In this document: positions 11,432-24,296 of the stretch, piece by piece
Position numbering within the stretch: the first letter of the stretch is position 1
How the letters are laid out: every line of letters begins with the position of its first letter
DNA from: Ochromonas danica
Lineage: Eukaryota > Sar > Chrysophyceae > Chromulinales > Chromulinaceae
Direction of reading: 5' to 3'
Assembly (NCBI GenBank): GCA_015146655.1
Contig: VKHL01000057.1
Location: forward strand, 7,840 to 71,839
DNA length: 64,000 nucleotides
Program-made: the position numbers and the translations under genes
Notes under the pieces: generated by a model
Told to the model about the DNA's origin: nothing
The model's database searches: none
Seen by the model: only the letters and a program-made list of their open reading frames with translations

Positions 11432-14400
11432 ATGACAGAGGATGTCATTGATGATGGCTTTGAGATTCCTAGTTCTCTTGAAGCTAGTTGGACGGAGGAA
11501 CTCGTGGGTCATCGTATCACTATCTTCTGGGATGGTGATAATGCTTTTTATCCCTGTCTTGTCGTTCGTTATCATTCTATGAAAGACAAGTTCTCTGTTC
11601 GATATGAGAATGATGATAGTGGTGTGGAATATCTGGAAAACCTGCGGAAGGCCTCGTGGAAGATCTGCCGGAGGACTGCTCGCATCCCACCGGAAGTACT
11701 GGCCCAGGAGGTAATTCCATTCTTTCGATTCCTCTCCTCTCACTCGGCTTAAACTCATTTCTTCATCCTTCTTCTCTCTCCTACCCTTCCTCCTGGAAAA
11801 CTTTACGGCTTGTTTTTCAGGCAAGCAGTCGAGGGGAAGGCATAGCTGTGGAGTACGACCCAGATAACCCTCTTTCGCCTCAACCCCTGCTTACTACTGC
11901 TCCTCTATCATCAGAAGAGACCAAGACGACGAAGCAGCTTGCTAAACCGCCAAGTTATGCCGTTATGATTTTGGAAGCGGTGGCGGTCTTGAACGAGAAG
12001 AACGGCTCCTCACTCAACGCTATTCGCAAGTATATCCTTTCCACGTACAATATTGGCCACAAACAAGCTGCATCCTTTAATAACTTGACGCTGAAAGCGG
12101 CGAATCGAGCGGTTGCGAATAATGAGTTGGAGAAGGTGAAGCATTCCTTCCGCCTCTCTGTGGCAGAGCGAGATCGTCGGAAGGAAGCTGAGAGAAGAGC
12201 TTTAGGTCTCGCAACGACTGCTTTTGAAAATCGAAGTAATGGCTTGGGATTGGGATCTGGAGGAAGAAGGCGTAGTGGTGCCTTCACAGTGGATGACTTC
12301 CTCTCCTCCACCACAGTGTCAGGGCATAACAGAGCCTTGCGCAAGGAGCTATTGGACTTCCGCATGAAGAGAGATATCTTCTTGCGCAAGAGACTCTCTC
12401 TCATCAAGTCTTTCCTACCGGATAAGGTTAGAAACCATTGGTTTTTGGTTGACTATCTTCCCTGTCTAAAACCGTCATCGTCATGTTTGTTATAGGATTA
12501 TTTTACTCGAAGAGATCGTGAAGAAGAAGACAAGCGTACCTTTCTTGAAGCGAAGAAAGTGTTTGGTACTTCAGCTATTACTTTGAGTGATGTCTCCATG
12601 GCGGAGCTCGAAGAAGTTCCTCTCATGCCTACTAACATTGTTGACATCTCTGCCACAGCGACAGAAGCAGCGACTGACCGCGCTGAGAACGGACAGGATA
12701 ACGCTGTCAACGCTCCCGCTCCTAGTCCTGCTATAATGCCTTCTCCCAATCAAACTCCCGCTGATCCTGTGAGTAATGGCGATGGAAGCGCTGCTGCTGC
12801 TAATGCCGCGGATAATATTCTTGATGAGTCAACAGTCCTGGTTACCACATTGAACGAAGTGGAGCCTGTTACGGCTCCTCCTATTCTAACCGCTACTCTA
12901 CACGAGCATCAGGTACTCGGAATCAGCTGGATGGTCCATATGTTCCGAAACGGAATGCCCATGATCCTTGGTGATCAGATGGGTTTGGGCAAGACCATTC
13001 AAACGATCGGCTTCTTGTCCTATCTCCACGCCAACCTCAACCATAAAGGTCCCTACCTCATTGTGGTGCCCCTCTCCGTGCTCTCCAACTGGCTGACTGA
13101 GATTGAGCGATTCTGTCCTACTTTCCGTGCTGTACGCTTTCATGGTCCAAAGTCCGAACGTGATCGTATTAAAAGTGAAGAGATGAATGACTTATCTGAG
13201 TTCGATATTGTGGTAACAACTTTCGAAATCCTTGTCTCAGAAGCGAATTATTTCCGTCACAAGTATGTTTGGACGTCTATCGTGATCGACGAAGGTCATC
13301 GACTTAAGAATGAGAAGAGTCAGCTGAGCGAGAAATTGCGCTGTTTGCCTTGTTTAAGCAAAGTCATCTTGACTGGCACTCCCTTGCAGAACAACTTACA
13401 CGAACTGTGGGCGATGCTCTATTACCTCGCACCTGATATCTTCACCTCCTCGGAACCATTCGATCAAGGCTTTGATCTGACACGTGGAGTGATTGATCAT
13501 GATGTCTTGAGACGTGCTAGAAAGCTCTTGGGAGTCTTTATGTTGAGAAGATTGAAAGAAATGGTGTCGATCAAACTGCCTTCTCGCAAAGAAGTCACTC
13601 TCTTAGTGCCCCTCACTGACCAGCAGTCTGATCTTTATCGTCAAGTGCTCTGTGGACTTGATGCAAGTACGATAGAAGTGGTCATGAACACAAGAGAGAA
13701 CGCCAACCATGGCAATGGTGGAGGAGGCAGTCGAAATGTCTCGAGAGCCAATTCCAACAATGCCTTAGCAGATTTTCAGAACAACGAAGTGTCTAATGGA
13801 AACACCATAGTGAAGGACGAACAAATCGAGGAAATTGATTGTACTGTCGCAACAGGAGGAACGACTATGAATGACTCTGAATGGCGCAAGCTGATGAACT
13901 TGTTGTTACAATTGCGTAAGATTTGTAATCACACTTATCTACTGCCTCATATCGCACCGGATCCCTATGAGGTGACTGAAGATATTGTCAGAGGATCTGG
14001 AAAGCTCTTAATGCTGGATCGCATGCTTCCAATGCTTCGCGCTGATGGTCATCGCTGTCTCATATTCAGTCAGTTTACTTCCATGCTTGACCTATTGGAA
14101 GACTACTGTGAGTTACGAGAGTTTCCCTTCGTAAGACTTGACGGAGAGACTAATCGAGTGAAACGTCGTTTGGATGTGCGAAGGTTCAATTCTCCCAACA
14201 GCAACCTCTTCATTTTCCTCATCTCAACACGTGCAGGAGGCTTAGGCTTGAATCTCGCTACTGCTGACACTGTGATTCTCTATGACTCCGACTGGAATCC
14301 TCAGGTCGATTTGCAGGCTATGGAACGAGCTCATCGTATTGGTCAGACGAAACCTGTGCGTGTCTTCCGACTGGTGTGTCGAGGTTCCGTGGAGGAGAGA

Positions 14401-16495
14401 ATGGTCAGTAGAGCTGAGAAGAAGCTTTTCCTCAATGCTATGGTCGCAGAGATGGATCCCGATCAGGAAGTCGCAGAAGAGAATGACGAGGAAGATGACG
14501 AAGAAGAGGAAGAAGAAGAACAAGAGGAGGAAGAAGAGCAAGAACAAGAGGAAGGAGGAGATGTGGAGAAGAAGAGAAAGAAGAAGAAAGGCGGTGCTGC
14601 TGGAGAGGCGAAGAAGAACCTCTTCCAAGCCTTGGGTATCGCCAACACAGCCATGTCCAAGTCTGAGCTAGCATCTTTGATCCGATTTGGAGCCAATGCT
14701 GTTTTCGACAGTGAAGGTAACGAAGGAGGCAATGCTCAGCTGTCTGATGCAGATCTCGCTGATCTCCTGGAGAGACAAGGACGAGACCTTCCTCCTCCCT
14801 CTCGTATCGTTGCTCCTTCTGTGAGCTCAACTGAAGCTGTCGTTGTTGCTCTTCCACCTTCTGCCGATGCTTCTAATGTGGAATTGACTGTGGCTGCTGC
14901 TCAGCCGGAAGATACTTTCGAAAAAACTCAACAAATCCTTCGCGATCGAATGGAGCGTCTTCAAGAAGTTGATCTTCGCCAACTGGGCTCTGTTGTCTAC
15001 GCAAAGAAGAAGGTTGGTCGTAAGGCCGCCTTTCTCCAAACCGACTCAACTCTGGTGGGACAGAAGCGACAACGCAAAGAACGCATAATCAAAGTTGACG
15101 GCCGCGGGACTGGTTATGGTGGTGCTGTGCCAATCCTGGCTGAGAATTTCTCCAAGGCAGAGAGCGCTGCATCCAATGGGGAAGAGGAAGGAGAGAAGGA
15201 GAAAGGTCGCAGTCGTGGTCGTCAATGGGTTCATCGTTCCTTCTGCACTCTATGTGGCTATCATGTTAAACCTGAAGAATTGAGCAAATGTGCTCATTGT
15301 CCTTTCATCTTCCATACAAGTTGTGCTGAGAAAGTAGGTCTCATAGGAAAGGGATCGGGTATGTTCATTTGCCCACATCATCGTTGCGGCGTTTGCAATC
15401 GTCCAACAGCGTCAGCGGGCGGATTGCTCTTCCGCTGCGCTGGATGCTTGACCTCTTATTGTGAAGACTGCCTTCCTCAAGAGCAAATTGATAGTCTTGG
15501 GCGATGTCGACCTCTTGAAGTCTACAACTATCACTCCAAGCAAGCCTATTATATCAAATGTCCAAGCTGTTGTGCCGTGGAAGGATGTAAGCCCATGGGT
15601 GTTCTGGCTGATCCACATGCTCCTCAACCTGTTACCCCTAAAGAAAATAAGGACGACAATAACGCGGTTGATGAGGAAGACGCAATGGATGTGGAAAGTG
15701 CCAACAATGAGGATAAAGACGGAGGTGGTGGAGTCTCAGGAGGTGTCGATGGTGTTGATGATTGGACCACATTGTCCACCATGACCCTTCGCATTCATTG
15801 GCAAGAGATCCCTCGTCCTGTGCCTAAACCAAAGAAAGTGAAGTCTGGTAAAGGCAGGAGCAAGAAGAAGGCACGCAGGAGTAGTAAGGCCAATGTCTCG
15901 ACGGAACCAGAGGAGGTAGAGGAGGTAGAGGAGGATAGTGACGAGGAAGATAGTGTGGCAGCGGCATCCTCGCGAAGGAAAAAGAAGATCCACGTGTCGG
16001 AAGGTAAGGGAGGGCTGATTTAATGACTACGTTAGACTACTTGGAAGCTAATCGCCTGTTTTTCCAGATGATCTCTCGCCTGTCGATGTCCCTGAGAACT
16101 GCTCACTAGCTCAGGCCTTGAGTTTAATCTTGGAACACGAAGCTCTTCGATGGTTATGCACGATTGTCGAGGAGACTCCGTTGGATCCCAACGAAGACTT
16201 CGTCTCTGTCATTGGCAAAGTGGAAACAGGTGAGAAGAGCCTTCCTATTTGTTCATGATTGATTGCGGTTGCTTAAATGTTGTTGCTGTGGTGATCAGGC
16301 CGCTATCGCTCAACAGCTCAGTTTGTTGCGGATGTGAAGTACGCCATTGAGGGAAGAACTTTCAAACGAGCATTCATCTTGATCAAGAGCCGTGAATATG
16401 CCGCCGAACTCAAAGACAAACTCAATCAATGCGCTGCTTTGCTCTTGAACTTCATCAAAAATGACATCGAGCCAAAGCTTACCCTCAGCGGTTAG
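11432..16495 (+). CDS. SNF2-family chromatin remodeller with linker-histone (H15) and PHD-like domains
   Basis: ATP-dependent chromatin remodeller, about 1583 residues. Five exons keep frame: 11432-11710, 11821-12426, 12496-16003, 16068-16229, 16299-16495. Residues about 15-95 look Tudor/PWWP-like (ELVGHRITIFWDGDNAFYPC). Next is a linker-histone H15 fold (PPSYAVMILEAVAVLNEKNG... NLTLKAANRAV). The SNF2 core follows: LGDQMGLGKTIQT (Walker A), IVIDEGHRLK (DEGH box), LTGTPLQNNLHELW and ISTRAGGLGLNL, closed by WNPQVDLQAMERAHRIGQT. An acidic linker leads to a Cys/His cluster (CTLCGYHVKPEELSKC, then CPHHRCGVCNRP and CLTSYCEDC), best read as extended PHD fingers. The last two exons add a helical tail of unknown class. 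The ATPase resembles ISWI/SMARCA5 or LSH/DDM1 relatives; the subfamily is not resolved. Confidence 0.92.
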
Positions 16496-16953
16496 TCGGC
16501 TGGTGGAGTTCAAAGTGGGACTAATTTTGGTTTAATTACATAGATTGAATGAAAAGGGTGGAAGAGGAAAACCTGTGATAATGTAGAGATATCAGTGTCC
16601 TAGAGATTCATAAATAATCAGGATATTCTCGTGATTACCGCATTTTTTCTTTCTAATTTATGAGCAGCAATATCAAATTGTAATCCACTGCTGTTTTGGT
16701 TTGGTGGTGGAGTTCGAAAATAGAGGTTGAAAAGTCGCTAAAGTAGGGTTATTAGTCACTTTGTGTCTCTTTTTCTCCCACACTTCCCCCTCCCTCTCTC
16801 TCTCTGTCTGTTGTTGTTGTCTGTTTGTTGTTTTGGGTTTGTTTGTCTTGGGTCTTTCTATTACCTGAGATCAGATAAGTCCTGTCGTATCCTAAGTTTA
16901 ACCACAGTAATTGAGTTGGATATTTATTGTCCATTTTCTTCTCTTCTTGGACT
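16496..16953. other. Intergenic region upstream of the LRR gene
   Basis: A 458-bp stretch with CT-rich (about 16764-16808) and TTG/TTTG-rich (about 16808-16850) tracts. A reading frame through it is open but contains no ATG, so it is treated as promoter and 5' UTR. Confidence 0.4.
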
Positions 16954-19900
16954 ATGGGTAAGTCTCATTATTAATTTCTTGGCATTGACGATTGATTGGT
17001 TTTGCTGTCTTCTCTTAGCAGAGCTAGCTCCTTATTTAGCCCCTGAGGAATACCGATTGCTCGAGCTAATTTACAATTCTACCAATGGTGACTATTGGAC
17101 ATGGCGTACAGATACCAAAAAATATGGCACTCGATGGCGTTTCGATGATTTCTATGGAGACAATCCCTGTCGAGGTCATTGGCAAGGACTATACTGCTCT
17201 CCAGACAACGATATAGGGCCATATCATCTGTTCAGCTTTGAATTGACTGATTATAACCTATCAGGAACCTTTCCCTTCCTGGGAAGTAACTTCTCTAAGA
17301 TGTTGTTGTTCATGGTGACGGAGAATCCTCTACTGCACGGCCCATTACCAGTTTTCACCAATCAACAGAAGGTTTTAAACTTGTACAACCTCAGTTATAA
17401 TGCCTTCACAGGAACTATTCCTGATAGCTTTTATAATGCATCTTATCTCACCCTGGTCTATTTATCCAATAACTTCTTGACTGGCACCTTGCCACCTTCC
17501 TTGTATCAAATATCTGCATTGGAATTTCTCAACGTCATGAACAACTCGATTCATGGAACATTATCAAATAGTATAACAACAGGCTGTCCTGTCTTAATAT
17601 ATTTGAATTTAGCCAATAATTACTTTACAGGGACGATTCCAGAGAGTCTCTTTACAATGGCTAACCTCTCGGAAGTCTATCTTAACACTAATGACTTCTC
17701 AGGGACCATCCCAACTGCCATGAATGGTAAGATAGAGATATTAAGATTAGCTCACAATCATTTGGATGGAACATTCCCTGCAGCAATATGTGAGAACGAA
17801 CCTTTGCGATTATTCAGTCTCTATGAGAATAACTTAGGTGGATCAGTGCCAAAGTGTATCTCAAATATGCATGCTTTGGAGATTTTTCAGATCCAAGAGA
17901 ATAATTTCTTTGGTGATATCGGCTGTGTCTTCAATGGAAGCGCTCAGAAAGCATTGTCTATTGTTGACATTGGAGATAATGGTTTCACAGGGTCCCTCCC
18001 AGAGGGCTTATTTCAACTACCGTCCTTGGTCAGTTTAGCTGCTGGAAAGAATTGCTTCTATGGAAGTCTTCCACAGTCGATTTGTCAAGCAAGTCCTTTG
18101 CTACGTACCTTAGCATTGGATGGTTTAGCAGCATCGCAGGTGTGCATAGAGACGTTATGGGATCCTTTGGGTGTTTCTAATGCTTACTTTGGTGGACTAA
18201 TGGAGGGAACGATTCCTGACTGTATTTGGATTCTTCCTAACATTTCTGTTTTACATCTCTCAGGGAATGGTTTGAGTGGATCCTTACCCAATACCTTTCC
18301 CTGCTCTTTGTCTTATTATCACATGCAATTGGAGCAGGACCATGCTACCAATGCCAGTGGGAGTGGGAGTGGGAGTGGTCTATACAACTGTCATAGCAGT
18401 CGCTTATCTCCCACACTGAATGATGTAGTCTTGACACACAATCTCTTGACAGGGACGATCCCATCTCCCTTCCAACAGTATCCATTCAGTTGTTTGGATC
18501 TTTCTTACAACAAACTAAAGGGAAGTATTAAAGACATGACCAATTTCACCCTAGCTTACACTCCCAATAGCACTGAGGGGGTAAGCCTAACTCTTGAAGT
18601 CAATCGTTTATCCGGTCAACTACCCGACTCCTTTGTGAATGCATACAATCTCAATATTCTCACAGGAAACCTCTTTAAATGTAAAGGTACCTCTGAAAAC
18701 CCTGGTGATCTCGCCAAACATGATCCAGGAAGTCACACAGCAGTTTGTGGTTCACAACAACTAACTGATGCTTTGGTTTCATTTGGTATTTATCTAGTTA
18801 TCTTAATAGGCTTTGTTAGTGTTGTTATCTTGATTGTTACTACAGTGAGACGAAGTTTACAACGTGTTAAGAAAGCATGGCAATCTATGGTCTATACTTT
18901 TCATTATTGTCAAGAAGTGACTAAATACACGATCCCTACAGAAGAAGAGACTGTATGGATTCAGACCATTGGAGCTAAAGATGCTTCCATGCGAGCTCGT
19001 CTCTATTATAATGTCTATCAACTATTAGGAGTATTAACACTAACTCGTCGATTGAGTTGGTTAATTGCTTTATACTCACTCATCTTATTAATACCAACTT
19101 ACTTTGCCTTCTATACAACAGATGATAATGATTATAGTATGTTAAGTGATCGATATAGTTGGATTACTACAGCTGCTTTTCTAACAGGAGAATTACCAGC
19201 TGGTATATTGTTTCTCTTATGGTCAATTTTACTATTGTTAATGTTACATTGTATTATTCGATATTACAATCTACATCATCATATTGAAGAAGAAGGAGTT
19301 GTCGTGCAATTTGTTAAACTGATGTCTTCTGCGGGTCATATGATTCGAGAGAGTTTCCAAGGATATGGACAGCAGCAGCACTATGGCGGTATGATGGACC
19401 TTTCCTACCCTCCTCCCGCCGCAGGAGGAGGTGGAGGTGGAGACACTATGTTCTCCCCTTTACTCTCCTCCAAGAGCAGAATGGAAAGACCAGGAGAAGT
19501 GAAAGATAATGATGATGGAGGAGGAGGAGGAGATGTTGACAAAGCTATGAATACAACAAGTGATAGCAATGTCTCTCAACTTCAACAAACCACTACCATT
19601 GCTACTACTACCCCTATCCCTTTAGCTTCAGAAAGTGAGATAGAAAGTGATCTAGAGCAGCAGAATGATGATCCAATAGTATTCGACCCTCCTTCTCCTT
19701 CTGCCTCTACCAGGAGGAGTATTGCTACTTGCCCTCTACCTCCGCCTCCCTCTACTCCTAATACTACCACTGCTACTACTACTACCACTACTACCACCAA
19801 TTCAGTACGAACTAGTTTCCTTCATAAAGTCACTTCTCGCATGAGTTTCTTTCTCCCCGCTGTCACTACTACTGCTACTACATCTGGTGGTTCAGACAAC

Positions 19901-21502
19901 GATGACTCCTCCTCTGTCCCTATGCTAAGCATTGATAACATGTCCTTACTCCTAGAAGAACGACAATGGAGAGACTTCTGGAAGCATTGTTTCCAATATA
20001 CTCTAGTCTTCTTAGTCAATGTGGCAGTGGTAATGTCTGTCAATGCAGGCTATCTAGTCGCACAGAGTGATAATAGTGTCTCTACCACAGACAAGTCTAT
20101 GATACAGATTCTTATGGCTGCGTTTAAATTAGCGTGGAATGTCTTTGCATTACGTGTCTTGATCAACTATTTGCCAAGTCATCGATCTAGTTCAGTTCGC
20201 TTACATGTAGTCTTATTAGTCTTTAACAGTCTCTTAGCACCATGTCTAGCAACTGCTTTCACTGATAGTAACTGTTTCCGTGATGTCTTCATTGCACCAC
20301 AAGCTATTACAGTATCTTATAACCTTAACACTTGTGTAGAGAACTATCAAGAATATAATTACAATGACTATACCGTTCATACAGTCTGTACACACTATCA
20401 AGATCGTGTCTTTACTACAGCCTTTACCCCGTCTTTTATCTACTATTACACTTGTGGATCAAAGTTGTTAACCTTGTATACACCTGTTTTCATCTATATC
20501 TACACTATGATTCTCATTCTACTGCCTTTACTCTATTTTGTCATGGCAGTTGTTCCTCGGGCTTATTGGCCACCTGGTGGATATCTTTTAAGACAAGTTG
20601 ATGGTGTACTACGACCTAATGATCGTGGAGTAGTCAACTTCAATCGATTAGTTCGTGCTAGACCTATGCAAGCCTTTATGATCCATCATATCATAATCCT
20701 CTTAACTTTTGGTGTGTGCTGTCCTGTGTTAGCGATGGTAATGGCAACAAGTCTTACAGTTGACACTTTCATGTGGCAGATGATTCTTATCCGCTATATC
20801 AAATATGATGCGAAAGCTTGTCCTTTCTCTCCAGACTATCTACCTGATAGAGATGCACCTCTGGCAAGTCAAATGGTTTCAATTGATGCCAGCAGGTTGT
20901 TGAGTGGGATCATGCTACCTTTCTCCTTGCACTCCTCCAGTAGCTGTCTAGTTGCTATGAAAGGAGAGGCAACAACAACAGCCACAGCCACTGAGCACGA
21001 AGAGCTGAAAGCAGCTGTTGGTTTGGGAGGGACAGTAGGGTCGGGGTCAGGGTCGGGCACTGTAGTCTTTCCTCTAGACAACTCCACTGGCACCTTATCC
21101 TCCTCTGCTGGATCACCACAGCAAGCCTCCTCTTCCAATGTGACAGATGACATGATGCTTCGTTTGCTTTATGACACTAATCGTCGTGCTGGTGGAGGAG
21201 ATGTGCACTTCGACGATGAGATGCGCGAAGAAGCGCGACTGTTCGAGTTGCACACGATCTGCGGTGAGGCCTGGAAGAGTCTTCGCAATGTCATGTGGTT
21301 CTTGGTCTACCTGTCCATGGCCTTCTACTGTACTATCCTTTATAACTTCGTGGGTGATGAGCATGGTTGGGCCAGGGCGCTTTGGGTGGTGGTGGCGTGC
21401 TTCACCTTCTCTGTCCTTGTTCGCTGGACCTTCATTGACTTGGTCAAGTTTGTCTATAAACACGTCATTGGAGGCTTTAGCTACGATAAGGTGACTATGT
21501 AG
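16954..21502 (+). CDS. Leucine-rich-repeat receptor-like protein with multipass membrane region
   Basis: A large surface protein of about 1496 residues. The best start is ATG at 16954: ATGG, then a 61-bp intron (16958-17018), then CAGAGCTAGC, giving MAELAPYLAPEEY. No other in-frame ATG lies nearby. An LRRNT-like cap (LIYNSTNGDYWTW... PCRGHWQGLYC) is followed by plant-type LRRs with GTIP and SGSLP signatures to about base 18650. Then come about ten hydrophobic segments: one near 18780-18840, two near 19050-19110 and 19160-19260, others between 19990 and 20760, and two near 21290-21440. Low-complexity cytoplasm-like loops (Gly, Thr, Ser runs) separate them. There is no kinase or GTPase domain. 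An LRR ectodomain needs a signal peptide, which this start lacks, so an unseen upstream exon or a retained intron encoding a hydrophobic stretch is possible. Confidence 0.8.
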
Positions 21503-22203
21503 ACACATGACAGGTCGGCCAGCAGTGTAAAATTTTGTAGATAGCTAAGTCAGCAGTTCAATGTTAGTCTAGTTAGTCTAGTTAGCATGAGGCTTAAGGA
21601 TGATATCATTAGCTTCAAGATTACAAGAGAGTGAGCATCCTTATACATTTGGATTCTCTAAATGGTCCACAGTTGTTATGCATGTCACTCTCTCTTTTGC
21701 CTTGTTTCATTATTCTTTAATTTATGTTTTTGTATTGTACTATATATAAGAATAGTAGTAGGCTGCTATTCTTATTAGTTGATGAGAGCGTTAGGCTGCC
21801 TCAGCTCTTGTCCTATTATTACCGTACGTGTGAGATGTGATGTTAAGTTAACCGTCAATCTGGTGACACACACACTCCCCACTCCCCCCACATTTAATCT
21901 TAATCCCTCTATACCCCCTCACTTCGTATCTTGAAGAGACTTTTCACACGGAACGTCTCTCTGTCTCTGTCTCTGTCTCTCAGTCAGTCAGCAACATCAA
22001 CCTGCTGTCAGTCATTTCCTAACAGAAGTCAGTGAATCATTTCATCCTCCCAACAGAAGAAAACAAGGAATCTGTCCATTTACGCTTGTCCTATCTCATC
22101 TATTGTACCTCTAGCACTATCAAGTAAGGGAGAGGTTTTCTTTGTTTCTCATCGCAGAATCATTATCATTTCATTCTGTCTGTGTTAGTTTTGTCTTGAG
22201 AAT
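21503..22203. other. Intergenic region, 3' flank of LRR gene and 5' flank of zinc-finger gene
   Basis: A 701-bp stretch with a small GTTAGTCTA repeat near 21560-21585 and TCTGTCTC repeats near 21960-21990. No gene, tRNA or convincing motif was seen. Confidence 0.4.
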
Positions 22204-23986
22204 ATGCAGTCTTCATTTTTCCAATCATCATCATTATCGCCCTCTCTTCCAATTTCTGCTCCACCATCTCTTTCAACACACAATTTGCAGTCAGTATCTA
22301 ATGAAAGTTGGGACTTTAAAAGTGATCAAAGTATTATGATCGATCGATGGCAATCTCAGCTAGAGAAGAAACATAGACTAAGCTGCCACAGGTAAAAATG
22401 CATGTTATGCCTCATTCCCTTTCATGTTCCGATCGTTGATTGGAATGACAGATGTGGCAATATTCGCAAGAACGTGACCCCTTGTGCCCTTTGTCCACAC
22501 ATTTTCTGTATTCGTTGCACAGAAAAGCTGGTATCTGAACATGGAGAAGCAGCCTTCCAAGAGGGCTGCCCAGTGGTAAGCATTCTAAATTTCAAACTCT
22601 CACCACTTCCAAAGATAATTTTACCTCAATGATATGTCATAGTGCAAGCAACTGTGCTGCTGCACGATAAAATCTTTGTACTGCAATCGCAAGGTAACAA
22701 CGACCTTTTCTTTGCTTCGGCTATATTCCTCACATACTCTATTTTGATTCGCCAGTTCCATTGCTATAAGAAGTGTCCATTATCCCGAGCCAATGCTATC
22801 AAGAGTGGCAATTTGGCTGACGGCCAGGTAAGCTTGCCCTCCATATCACACCATTAAAGATAGTCTGATTCCGGAGCTTTCGTTCTTACTATAGGTCTTC
22901 CCACCTTCCCAACCAAATATGGAAAGCATATTTGCGCAACCAATCAACAATTTCTTTTCAACTGCCAACAAATTAGAATCTGCACCAGTGGCCCAACAAG
23001 CGCAGAAGTTTGCGGGTGTGGAAAATCCTACATCAGATAAACCTCAAGCAGATGGCTTATGCAGAATCCCATCGTGGCGTTCCTCAGACAGTAATACCAG
23101 CCAAAAAGAGAACCACCCTCAGAAAGAACGTAAGTCAAAGAAGAGAGCATACAAGAATATGACCTCTACTACCAAATTGCACGCCTTGGCTCGAGAAGCT
23201 GCAAGGAGAATGCCGACAGCCTCAACCATTAACTATGCAGTACCTCTTCATCCATACTATGCTTTGGGATATTCTCCATCAGATGTTTCCCCTCTTCGAG
23301 AGCATGCTTATCTTTGCTCAAACCTGTGGGGTCAACCCATGAGCATGAGAACCTTGATTAACTCTATGCCAAATGAAAATCCATTCGAAGTGAATTGTCA
23401 TCCCCACAACAGCAATGAGTCTCCAGAAAATGGGGCCATTCCAATGGTTTGGAACACTTCGTCTTATTCATCTGATTCAGAAACTGAAGATTATCCTGGT
23501 GGTATCACTTTCAGCGATATTAACCATGCCGCTGGTACCACTAACTATCCTTCCCCCCAAAGGTAAGATACCCACAGTTCAGATCTTTGTCAACAGAAGA
23601 GTAGTGTAATGTTCTTATTTTCATCTAGAGTTACATCCACTGCGTCATCTTCCTTTTCTGTTCAACAGCCTGTTGCTGTTACTAGCATGGAGATACAGGG
23701 GTCCGACTATTGGATGATGCCAATGATGTCTGTTGTCAATCCCAACAAAGAGTCTGTTGAGAGGCCCAGTACTTCGAATAAAGCTGATAGTATTACAATT
23801 TGTACTTCTGTCTTCGAATCGTTTCAAAATGAAACCCCTCTGGAGTCTGCAGCTAAAGAACATCGCCCATCTTTGCTGGATGACAGAGAAATTGAAGTTG
23901 CTAGAGCTTTGTTTGGAGAGCAAATCAGCGATTTCGAAGACGAACACCTTCTCGTGGAAATGTCGGGGGGTGCATCTCCCAATTAG
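22204..23986 (+). CDS. zf-4CXXC_R1-type zinc-finger protein
   Basis: Six exons fit consensus splice sites: 22204-22391, then from 22452, and further exons beginning after the AGs near 22640, 22754, 22892 and 23630, ending at TAG 23986. The spliced product has a Cys-rich block built from four small exons: CHRCGNIRKNVTPCALC, then HIFCIRCTEKLVSEHGE, GCPVCKQLCCCTIKSLYCNRK and FHCYKKCPLSRA. Cysteine spacing and the HxFCxRC..xHGE string match the zf-4CXXC_R1 domain (CDCA7-type and MAO-A repressor R1-type proteins). The C-terminal 340 residues are Ser/Pro/Asn-rich and probably disordered. CDCA7 proteins act with HELLS/LSH remodellers, and an SNF2 gene lies 6 kb away; that link is speculative. Confidence 0.75.
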
Positions 23987-24296
23987 ATCACCTACATTTG
24001 GCAACCATCCAAACATTGTGAATACATCGATGTCTCTATTCCCTTCTAAATATTGATTTATCTGAGAAAATAATACAAATACAATAAAAGAATGAAAAAC
24101 GTAATCCGCAGTTCACTTCCTAGCAATTCTGATATACAACTCGATTCAATGGCTATCTCGCAATAATCACTTCCAGAGCTAGCGCTCTCGCAGCGTTTCG
24201 AGTGGTCTCTACTTTAGTCCCTCAGATAGTTATCTAGTTATCTTTGCGGGTAATTAATTTTTGATTATCAATTCAGGTTTTTGCACTAAACTCAAC
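23987..24296. other. Convergent intergenic region
   Basis: A 310-bp gap between two convergent 3' ends, AT-rich with AATAAA-like strings near 24070-24090. It probably holds both 3' UTRs and polyadenylation signals. Confidence 0.45.

Noticed and set aside
11249-11824. 191-codon minus-strand frame overlapping the SNF2 first exon
   Set aside because: It is the shadow of a well-supported exon and of a TTCGAAA-rich repeat patch.
14242-14857. Minus-strand frames rich in Leu/Ser/Phe opposite the SNF2 acidic linker
   Set aside because: Shadows of the GAAGAG-rich coding sequence on the + strand.
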